Of a stretch of 8,225 nt of DNA, positions 1-5,750 are shown one piece after another. A program made the position numbers and the translations under genes. Within the stretch, counting starts at the first letter, position 1. Each line of letters begins with the position of its first letter. The notes below the pieces were generated by a model. It saw only the letters and a program-made list of their open reading frames with translations, had not been told where the DNA came from and searched no databases. The DNA lies in assembly GCA_030684415.1 (NCBI GenBank), contig JAUXNL010000184.1:1-8225 (forward strand), in the 5' to 3' direction. This DNA is from Moraxellaceae bacterium (GTDB lineage: Bacteria > Pseudomonadota > Gammaproteobacteria > Pseudomonadales > Moraxellaceae).

Positions 1-566
1 GCCTTGCATGTTGGTTTCGTTCCTGATGGATTCAATCTCTTGGCGCAGATAAATCCATTCACTATCTCCCTTTAAGAAACGGTAATCAACTGTGGAGGCT
101 GAGTCGGGGTTGGCAGCCTCAAGACACACTGCGCTGAACCGTTCTCTGTCCTCTGGATGAACCAAATTCAGCCAGCCGCGCGTACCCGTTTTCAACTGCT
201 CAGGCTTCATGCCGATGAGACCGGGCAATGAATCGGACCAGCTTTCAAACGAGCCGTCAGGCCGTGTGATCAGATGCGCCAGCTTGGCCAGCGCATGGGC
301 ACGGCGCAGGCCAGCCTCGCGTTCGTGCAGCTCAACACGCAGGTGTACCTGTTCGGTGACGTCTTCGGACAGGCCCGCGATTCGGTAGACAAGACCGGCT
401 TCGTTGCGAATAGGAAATCCCCGCGAGCGAATGTACTGATGCACACGACCATGTGGCAAAGCCGCTCCTGCAAATGTCGGGCTGCCACATCGGTCTGGCC
501 TACATCGAAGTCAGTGAGTTCATCCCATAAGCGGTGGATATCTTCTTGAACTGCCTGTTCCAGCAC
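1..566 (-). pseudogene. PAS-domain sensory protein, 5'-truncated and frameshifted, running off the left edge
   Basis: Read right to left, this encodes PAS-type signal-sensor sequence. Codons from about 459 down to 1 form one open frame with no stop. It contains the end of one PAS domain (GRVHQYIRSRGFPIRNEAG, then VYRIAGLSEDVTEQ), a short helical linker (LRVELHEREAGLRRAHALA) and a nearly complete second PAS domain (FESWSDSLPGLIGMKPEQL, LVHPEDRERF, STVDYRFLKGDSEWIYLRQE). The start of the first PAS domain lies in a different frame, from a GTG at 564-566 preceded by AAGGGA (LEQAVQEDIHRLWDELTDFDV). The frames join cleanly as ERL-LPHGR if one base is missing in the AAA at 458-460. A TAG at 582-584 closes the upstream frame, so the first PAS domain lacks its beginning. 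Such proteins usually continue into a histidine kinase or GGDEF/EAL output domain, which would lie outside the window. PAS identity is confident; pseudogene status is inferred and could partly be a sequencing error. Confidence 0.7.
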
Positions 567-694
567 GTCAATTCCCTTTGTCTATTTTGCTATACCGCAA
601 GGATCAGGAATATCCATCCCTACACATCAGTGGATAGGCGCTATGTGGCTTCTTCGATAAGCTCACGCAGTAATTCACAGGTACATGCCAGTCA

Positions 695-726
695 TTATTG
701 CCTAATGCAATAAAGGTATTTACCTT
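695..726. repeat. Two abutting small inverted repeats
   Basis: TTATTGC (695-701) and GCAATAA (707-713) are perfect complements around the five-base centre CTAAT. AAGGTA (713-718) and TACCTT (721-726) follow immediately around TT. The two palindromes share one base. No T run follows on either strand, which fits protein-binding sites better than a terminator. The proteins involved, if any, are unknown. Confidence 0.4.
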
Positions 727-833
727 GGTCATTCATTTCTGAGTCAGCGGGATATTCTCCGCCGGTGCAGAGCCATCTACCGCCCAAGGTAGGAAGGAAG
801 GGCGGGATATGGATTGTGTGGAGAGACCGCCAA

Positions 834-848
834 GCGGCGGGAAGCCGC
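834..848 (-). terminator. Possible weak terminator hairpin after the AraC gene
   Basis: GCGGC (834-838) and GCCGC (844-848) pair around GGGAA, starting eight bases beyond the AraC stop codon. On the minus strand the stem is followed by TTGGCGGTCTC, which lacks a proper U tract. The placement fits a terminator but the stem is only five pairs, so this is a weak call. Confidence 0.25.
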
Positions 849-856
849 AGGCCGCG

Positions 857-1855
857 TCAGATGCCCGCCACAGTTCCAACCACAGTCCCAGCCCGCAGGC
901 GCAGATGCCATTCGCTGGGCGTCAAGCCAAAGCGCATCCGAAAGAGTTTGCTGAAACCAGACTGGCTCGCAAACCCGCAGCGCCAGGCCAGCGCACCCAC
1001 GTTCAATTGCTGACTCTGCTCTATAAGGTTCAGGGCACGTTGCATGCGTATTTCGCGCAATGCGTCCATCACCGTCGTGCCTTGGGCCGCAAATGCGGCA
1101 TACATTCTTGTGCGCGAGCAGCCTGCACCTTGGGCGATGGCCGCCGTATCCAACTCGGGGCGATGGGCGTTCTGCTCCATGAAGCGCAGCGCTGCGGCGT
1201 AGCGGCCCACGTGCAAGCTCTCGGTCTCATCAGGCAGGTCGGCCTCCATGCCCTGGCGGCCCAAATTGCGCAGAGTGAGGAGTGCCAGCGCACGTGTGGC
1301 TTCGAGCAGTCCAGCGTATTCGGCAGCGTTCATCTGCGCACCAGGCCGCAACAGCAAAGACATCTGATGCATCTGGCTGGTCAGCGCGGGGGCCAGCGCG
1401 CAGCGCGCAGGCACAACAACCTGGGTAGACGGCTCTCGCCCGAGCGCGGCCATCACATCTTGATGCGGCAAGGCGATAAAGACCTGCCGGGTATCTTGTC
1501 CCCAGCGGTAGTGGCCAGTCTCACGAGTGGCGCACAGGCCCAATGCTCCCGGCCCCATGCGCGGATGCGGGCCAGGCAGCAGTTCGCCCGACTGGATAAG
1601 CGTGATCACCACCATGTCCTCCGGGTGCTGCCAGCGCGGGCCAGTGTGCATGTCGTAGGCGGACGACTTTGTAGTGCCTGTAACGCAGGTACTGCCCTGC
1701 AGGATGACCATCTCAGCTTCCAGTGGCACGCCGGGCGCAGGCTCGTAGCTCACCCAGCGATGGGCAATCTCCTTCCAGGCGTCCCTGCGCATGGAACGCT
1801 CCCAATCATCGGTACGGAAGTGAGCCGGCAAGGTTGGCGGTAAGGAGGATGGCAT
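857..1855 (-). CDS. AraC-family transcriptional regulator
   Basis: The chosen start gives 332 residues, a normal AraC-family length. The C-terminal part (about residues 215-320) is the double helix-turn-helix DNA-binding domain. The first helix-turn-helix is LDTAAIAQGAGCSRTRMYAAF; the second is in NVGALAWRCGFASQSGFSK, followed by the family's closing pattern LFRMRFGLTPSEW. The N-terminal part (about 10-200) has the layout of the AraC-binding-like sensor domain (AHFRTDDWERS near the start, then a beta-rich stretch) that in relatives senses a small molecule. The frame stays open up to an ATG at 1996, but the ATG at 1853-1855 was preferred because family-like sequence begins just after it and AGGGGG lies immediately upstream. 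That spacing is tight, so an upstream ATG such as 1951 remains possible. The gene diverges from the export cassette and is the obvious candidate regulator. The inducer is unknown. Confidence 0.88.
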   Translation of the reverse strand: MPSSLPPTLPAHFRTDDWERSMRRDAWKEIAHRWVSYEPAPGVPLEAEMVILQGSTCVTGTTKSSAYDMHTGPRWQHPEDMVVITLIQSGELLPGPHPRMGPGALGLCATRETGHYRWGQDTRQVFIALPHQDVMAALGREPSTQVVVPARCALAPALTSQMHQMSLLLRPGAQMNAAEYAGLLEATRALALLTLRNLGRQGMEADLPDETESLHVGRYAAALRFMEQNAHRPELDTAAIAQGAGCSRTRMYAAFAAQGTTVMDALREIRMQRALNLIEQSQQLNVGALAWRCGFASQSGFSKLFRMRFGLTPSEWHLRLRAGTVVGTVAGI

Positions 1856-2066
1856 GCCCCCTGATTTTAGTGAGAACTTGATACGTGGAACGCATTTGCT
1901 CAATCTGGGACGTTCGCGCTCAACGCTATGTAAAGCAAGCCGGATATTCATTTCTAGAATCTTCAGAATATGAAAGCTGCATGGCGTGGAGGTCAATCAT
2001 GCATTGCTGGCAACCTCCTGCCAGCCATTATTTGTTATTAGAACAAGAGCGAATAAAGAAGAAACC
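1856..2066. promoter_or_regulatory. Divergent promoter region between the AraC regulator and the export cassette
   Basis: About 210 non-coding bases separate the two divergent genes. The right half is AT-rich (TTATTTGTTATTAGAAC near 2028-2044). A possible but weak sigma-70 pair for the rightward genes is TTGCTG (2004-2009) and ATTATT (2027-2032) with a 17-base spacer. TTC and GAA blocks cluster around 1949-1977 (TTCTAGAATCTTCAGAA then TATGAA) and could be regulator half-sites. AraC-family regulators commonly bind such divergent regions. No individual element is certain. Confidence 0.45.
2006..2025 (+). repeat. Perfect 7-bp inverted repeat in the cassette leader
   Basis: GCTGGCA (2006-2012) and TGCCAGC (2019-2025) are perfect complements around ACCTCC, about 40 bases before the first cassette start codon. 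The stem is followed by the T-rich CATTATTTGTTATT, so it could form a weak intrinsic terminator or attenuator in the leader. As DNA it could equally be an operator overlapping the promoter spacer. Confidence 0.4.
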
Positions 2067-2765
2067 ATGCGCCCTTCCATCATGAGAAGTGTCTTTTCTT
2101 GTGTTTTTGCAACCGCTGGGCTGCTAGTGGCCGGGTATACCCAGGCTGCGGACTTTTTCATCCGTCATCAGGGCACTGTGGGTGCAAGCAACATTGCGGG
2201 CATCTCAGCGGGCATGCCCTATGCCATCACCATAGTGCTGAACAACGACCACACCGTTGTCAACAGTCAGACATGGAACCGATACCACGTCCAGTGTGTG
2301 CTGGTGCAAACGCCCACTACCGGTTTTGCCCAGCCGCTGAATAACGGGCCTCTGCCCACGCCCGACGGGAGCGGCGATGTCATCACTGATGCAACTGGTG
2401 TACTCACAGGGATGTTCGCCAGCGTGGCCGCCAGCGCCACGGGCGTTGGCAACAGCGAGTACCAGCACGTTGGCCTGGGCAGTCTGACGGCCCCGCTGAC
2501 CTGGACTGGTGACGGCAGCTCCGCCGTGCTGGCTGACGACGCAGGCCACAGCTTTACCGATGCCGCCGGCGGCGTGCCCATGGCCCCGACGCAGTGGAGT
2601 ACCCCCCAACCCTACAGCGACGACTGCACTGCCAGCCGCTTGCCTGTACAGCCGTCTGCCGCTGTGCCCACATTGGGTGAAGGGGGGCACTGCTGCTCTC
2701 GGGTCTCCTTGTGTTTGGGGCTCTTGTCCATCAGCGCTCTTCCAGAAAGAGCATGCAGCTATTAA
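2067..2765 (+). CDS. Secreted IPTL-CTERM-type surface protein with an out-of-frame sorting signal
   Basis: As read, the product is 232 residues. A Sec signal peptide spans residues 1 to about 28 (basic start MRPSIMR, hydrophobic core, likely cut after TQAA). A beta-rich domain follows (DFFIRHQGTVGASNIAGI, PYAITIVLNN, QTWNRYHVQCVLV), with the layout common in PEP-CTERM/IPTL-CTERM surface proteins. At residues 200-203 the motif VPTL appears, then GE. In the IPTL-CTERM signal this motif continues E-W-G, then a hydrophobic helix and a basic tail. Here the frame is wrong after the GE codons, but one base further on the DNA encodes ALLLSGLLVFGALV and then HQRSSRKSMQ, ending at TAA 2774-2776. Inserting one base at the G run (2682-2687) gives a 236-residue protein; a T gives the canonical GEWG. 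As written, the tail is cysteine-containing and unlikely to anchor. The start at 2067 is set by the signal peptide, with AAAGAAGAAA upstream. Function is unknown. Confidence 0.8.
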   Translation: MRPSIMRSVFSCVFATAGLLVAGYTQAADFFIRHQGTVGASNIAGISAGMPYAITIVLNNDHTVVNSQTWNRYHVQCVLVQTPTTGFAQPLNNGPLPTPDGSGDVITDATGVLTGMFASVAASATGVGNSEYQHVGLGSLTAPLTWTGDGSSAVLADDAGHSFTDAAGGVPMAPTQWSTPQPYSDDCTASRLPVQPSAAVPTLGEGGHCCSRVSLCLGLLSISALPERACSY

Positions 2766-2776
2766 AAGCAGAGTAA
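2664..2776 (+). other. IPTL-CTERM sorting signal split by a one-base frameshift
   Basis: GTG CCC ACA TTG (VPTL) begins at 2666 in the gene's frame. The transmembrane part (ALLLSGLLVFGALV) and the basic tail (HQRSSRKS) are readable only in the next frame, from GCA at 2687-2689 to TAA at 2774-2776. The break coincides with a run of six G at 2682-2687. The known family motif is I/V-P-T-L-x-x-W-G, processed by exosortase H, and the tryptophan is the residue lost here. No exosortase gene lies in the window. Confidence 0.75.
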
Positions 2777-2789
2777 ATAGGAGTCTCCG

Positions 2790-4118
2790 ATGCAAGACCC
2801 GTGTCTGCACTCGCCACACCGTCGCCGCTTCATGACCGCTGCCGCGGCCAGCTTGGCTCTACCAACGCTCGCCCAGTCCCGGCCTGCGGACAAGATGGAG
2901 CGCGGCAGTACCCACGTGTCGGGCTTTGCCGATGCCGAGATGGACTACCAGTTGATGCGCCAGTTGGGTACGGCGCGCTATGGTGGCGCGGCGGTGGGCG
3001 AATGCCTAGCGCTGGCGCAGCGCATACAGAACGGTGTTCCGGCCAGTTGGGTGGCGGAGTTTACCGCTGCGGCCCAACGCCAGGAGGCCGACGCACAAGC
3101 CCGCGCACTGCGGGGCCATGCCGTCAGCGCGCGCGGGCAGTACCTGGTGGCCTGCAACAGCTACCGCGCCGCCGAGTACTACAGCGGTGTACTGAGCCCC
3201 GAGCACACGCGGCTGGGCCGCAAGAGCCGTGAATGCTTTCTGGCCGCTGTGCGCGGGCAGGACGTGGAGGAGGTTTTTCTGCCCTTCGGCGGGGCGCAAT
3301 TGCCCGCGTACTACGTGCGCGCACCCCGCCCGCAGGGCCGTCCCGGGCGCACCGGCAAGACGCTGTTGCTCGTCAGCGGCTACGACGGCACGCTGGAGGA
3401 AACCTGGTTGTCCTACGGCCTGGCGGCGCTGGAGCGCGGCTATCACCTGCTGCTGTTCACAGGGCCGGGCCAGATGGACGCGCTGCGCATCAACCCCGGC
3501 ATGGCCTTCATCCCTGAGTACGAGCACGTGGGCCGCCTGGCGCTGGACTATGTACTGGCGCGCCGCGAGACCGACCCGCGCCGCGTGGCGCTTATGGGCA
3601 TCAGCTTCGGCGGCTACTTCGCTACCCGCATCGCCGCGCATGAGCCCCGCGTGCGTGCCCTGATCGCCAACTCGCCCATCGTCGATCTGCACGCCTACAT
3701 GGCCTCGTTCGTGGGGTTCGATCCGGCCCTGCTGCCCGATGCCGAGGACGTGCGGCTGGAAGATATCGACCGCATCCCTGACAGCGCCATTCCCCCGCAG
3801 ACGCGCGAGATGATGCGCAACCTGATCGTGCGCCTGGGCCAGACCAGTTTCCGCCAGGCCTACCAGCGCCTGCGCGACTTCCGGATTCAGGATGCCAGCC
3901 TGTGCAACATCCGCTGCCCCTCGCTGGCATTGCTCGGAACCGGCGAGGGGGCAGAGCCTCTGGCCCAGTGCGAGCACTTCCTGCGTGCCGTCGGCGGCCC
4001 CGTCGCGCGCCACGTTTTTACCGCCGAAGAGGGAGCCGAAGGCCACTGCCAGACCGGCAACCTGGCCTATTCCGCTGCCGTGTCCATGGACTGGCTGGAC
4101 GAGTTGTTCGGCGGCTGA
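2790..4118 (+). CDS. Tat-exported alpha/beta hydrolase, FrsA / pseudooxynicotine-hydrolase type
   Basis: The product has 442 residues. The N-terminus carries a twin-arginine export signal, HRRRFMT at residues 10-16, followed by an alanine-rich core and a likely cut near TLAQS (26-30). It should therefore fold in the cytoplasm and act in the periplasm. An alpha-helical cap-like region (about 50-150) precedes the hydrolase core. The core includes LLLVSGYDG (192-200), FTGPGQ (223-228), the nucleophile elbow G-I-S-F-G-G-Y with Ser272, and GHCQTGN with the presumed catalytic His419. The acid usually follows a strand near GxxDP; here that segment reads LLGTGEGAEP (381-390), so a glutamate may serve. 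Length and layout fit the FrsA-like/2,6-dihydropseudooxynicotine hydrolase group, which cleaves C-C or ester bonds; the substrate cannot be inferred. GGAG (2780-2783) gives good spacing to the ATG. The gene sits 13 bases after the restored stop of the IPTL gene and 2 bases before the next start. Confidence 0.85.
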   Translation: MQDPCLHSPHRRRFMTAAAASLALPTLAQSRPADKMERGSTHVSGFADAEMDYQLMRQLGTARYGGAAVGECLALAQRIQNGVPASWVAEFTAAAQRQEADAQARALRGHAVSARGQYLVACNSYRAAEYYSGVLSPEHTRLGRKSRECFLAAVRGQDVEEVFLPFGGAQLPAYYVRAPRPQGRPGRTGKTLLLVSGYDGTLEETWLSYGLAALERGYHLLLFTGPGQMDALRINPGMAFIPEYEHVGRLALDYVLARRETDPRRVALMGISFGGYFATRIAAHEPRVRALIANSPIVDLHAYMASFVGFDPALLPDAEDVRLEDIDRIPDSAIPPQTREMMRNLIVRLGQTSFRQAYQRLRDFRIQDASLCNIRCPSLALLGTGEGAEPLAQCEHFLRAVGGPVARHVFTAEEGAEGHCQTGNLAYSAAVSMDWLDELFGG

Positions 4119-4120
4119 CC

Positions 4121-5749
4121 ATGCGGGTACTTCGCCTTTCCCGTTTCGCTGCCGCCGTGCTGCTGGCGGCTTCCATGGCGGCCTGCGGCGGCAGCAACGG
4201 CGCCGACGTGCCCAACGCCAGCACGGTGCGCGAGGCCGCCACCCGGCTCGATACCTTGGTGCCGCAATGGATGGAGCGCACTGGTGTGCCCGGCGTGGCC
4301 GTTTCAGTGGTGCATGGCCACCGGACGGTGTACGCCAAGGGCTTTGGCCTGCGCCGGGTGGACGGCAGCGAGGCCGTGGATGCGGACACGGTATTCCAGC
4401 TCGCCTCGGTATCCAAGTCCCTCGCCGCCACGGTGATGGCCACGCAAATGTCCCAGCAAGTGCGCCCTGGCGTGGATTGGGACACGTCTATCCGGCGCCT
4501 GCTGCCCGGTTTCGCGCTGGCCTACCCAGAGGCGCAGGACAACAACCGCCTGAGCCTGGGCGATCTGTTCGCCCACCGCAGCGGCCTGCCAGACCATGCG
4601 GGCGACCAGCTCGAAGACCTGGGTTACCCGCGCAATGACATCCTGGAGCGCCTGCGCCATGCTGCCCTCAATCCCTACGGCAGCTACGCCTACACCAACT
4701 TCGGCCTGACGGCGGCTGGCGAGGCGCTAGCGCTGGCGCGTGGCACCGACTGGGCCACGCTGTCCGCACAGGCCCTGTATCAGCCGTTGGGCATGGCCCA
4801 CGCCAGTTCGCGCTACGCCGATTTCGCCACCCAGGCCAATCGCGCCTGGGGTCATGTGCAGGTGGGCCTGAGCTACGACAGCTATGGCGCACAGCCCGCG
4901 CGCTATGCCGTGCAGCAGCCTCCGCGCCGCCCCGATGCACAGTCGCCTGCAGGTGGCGCCAGTGCCAGCGCGGCCGACATGGCGCGCTGGATGGCGCTGG
5001 TGCTGGCGCAGGGCCAATACCAGGGGCGGCAGATCGTCCACCCTGCCGCGCTGCAGGCGGCGATGACGGCCCGCCCTGGCGGTGCGTACGGCTACGGCTT
5101 CAACGTGGGGCCGGATCCGCATGGCCACCCCAGCGTCTCGCACTCCGGGGCCTTCTTGCTGGGCGCACATACCGCGTTCATCCTGTGGCCGCAGGCCGGG
5201 CTGGGCATCACCGTGCTCACCAACGCACAGCCGCGTGGCCTGGCCGAGGCCATTGCGCTGGCCTTTGGTGAGCAGGCCTGGGGCGATGCGGCCGATGGCG
5301 CGCCCAGCACCGATTGGCTGGCGGCCATGCAAGCCAAGATGCATGAGATGTACCGGCCGCTGGGCCGCTTGGCCGGCCAGCCCGCGCCGGCAACGCCTGC
5401 GCCTGCCCAACTCCTGGCCCGCTATGTCGGGCACTACGCCAGCGCCTATTACGGCGATGCCCAGGTGGTTCTCGATGCCAGCGGCATGGCGCTGGATCTC
5501 GTCCTCGGCCCCGCCCAGACACGCTACCGCCTGCGGCACCACGACGGCGACCTGTTTGCTTTCGACCTGCAGGGCGAGAACGCTCCACCAGGCTCTGTTT
5601 CTGCTGTGCAGTTCAGCCGCGACGGCACGGGACGGATGCAGATTGAGTACTACGCCGAAGACCTGGCGCACGGGCTTTTTGAGCGCGTGGCCGATGACAG
5701 CGGCCCATTCCCTGCAAAACAACTCCAAACATCTACGAGGAGTCTCTGA
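4121..5749 (+). CDS. Serine hydrolase lipoprotein, class C beta-lactamase / DD-peptidase fold, with DUF3471-like C-terminus
   Basis: The product has 542 residues. A lipoprotein signal peptide ends in SMAAC, with Cys22 as the lipidated residue, followed by GGSNG. The absence of Asp at +2 suggests the outer membrane under the E. coli rule. The three catalytic motifs of the beta-lactamase/penicillin-binding superfamily are all visible: SVSK (Ser96 nucleophile, Lys99), YTN (Tyr191-Asn193) and HSG (341-343, in place of KTG). FAHRSGLPDH (150-159) is also typical. The final ~110 residues (from PAQLLARYVGHY) match the DUF3471-type beta domain that often follows this fold. Relatives include esterases, D-aminopeptidases and peptidases as well as beta-lactamases, so antibiotic resistance should not be assumed. 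The frame extends upstream into the hydrolase gene, but the signal peptide fixes the start at 4121. There is no strong ribosome binding site there, which suggests translation coupled to the preceding gene. Confidence 0.88.
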   Translation: MRVLRLSRFAAAVLLAASMAACGGSNGADVPNASTVREAATRLDTLVPQWMERTGVPGVAVSVVHGHRTVYAKGFGLRRVDGSEAVDADTVFQLASVSKSLAATVMATQMSQQVRPGVDWDTSIRRLLPGFALAYPEAQDNNRLSLGDLFAHRSGLPDHAGDQLEDLGYPRNDILERLRHAALNPYGSYAYTNFGLTAAGEALALARGTDWATLSAQALYQPLGMAHASSRYADFATQANRAWGHVQVGLSYDSYGAQPARYAVQQPPRRPDAQSPAGGASASAADMARWMALVLAQGQYQGRQIVHPAALQAAMTARPGGAYGYGFNVGPDPHGHPSVSHSGAFLLGAHTAFILWPQAGLGITVLTNAQPRGLAEAIALAFGEQAWGDAADGAPSTDWLAAMQAKMHEMYRPLGRLAGQPAPATPAPAQLLARYVGHYASAYYGDAQVVLDASGMALDLVLGPAQTRYRLRHHDGDLFAFDLQGENAPPGSVSAVQFSRDGTGRMQIEYYAEDLAHGLFERVADDSGPFPAKQLQTSTRSL

Positions 5750-5750
5750 A

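Larger units (their letters stand above)
567..856. other. Non-coding intergenic stretch between the PAS remnant and the AraC gene
   Basis: No convincing gene is seen here. The base composition is visibly more AT-rich than the neighbouring genes. A 42-codon ATG frame on the minus strand (604-732, beginning MTKVNTFIALGNND) has no clear ribosome binding site and no recognisable domain, so it is not called. The region holds two adjacent inverted repeats (695-726), a loose CCGCCC/GGGCGG pair (780-785 and 800-805) and a small GC hairpin just after the AraC stop codon, all without a strong T tract. Confidence 0.6.

Noticed and set aside
604..732. A 42-codon minus-strand small frame in the left intergenic region
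   Set aside because: There is no good ribosome binding site, no hydrophobic or domain pattern, and nothing to separate it from chance.
780..805. CCGCCC/GGGCGG pair as a terminator
   Set aside because: The loop is 14 bases and no T tract follows on either strand.
809..1843. A 344-codon open frame on the plus strand opposite the AraC gene
   Set aside because: It lies antisense to a clear AraC-family protein, has no recognisable domain or ribosome binding site, and is explained by the high GC content.
3006..4046. A 346-codon minus-strand frame inside the alpha/beta hydrolase gene
   Set aside because: Its composition (Ala/Gly/His/Gln/Val-rich) is typical of a shadow frame, and the plus strand has catalytic motifs and an export signal.
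3902..4120. Upstream extension of the serine hydrolase frame into the alpha/beta hydrolase gene
   Set aside because: The sequence before 4121 is arginine/proline-rich shadow sequence; the signal peptide and lipobox begin at 4121.
4121..5749. Calling this gene a beta-lactamase resistance gene
   Set aside because: The three motifs are shared by esterases and peptidases of the same fold, and the lipoprotein form with a DUF3471-like tail is not typical of AmpC-type resistance enzymes.
5082..5750. Upstream extension of the 693-residue lipoprotein frame into the preceding gene
   Set aside because: The extension overlaps the serine hydrolase in another frame. The lipoprotein signal peptide and GAGGAG site place the real start at 5751.
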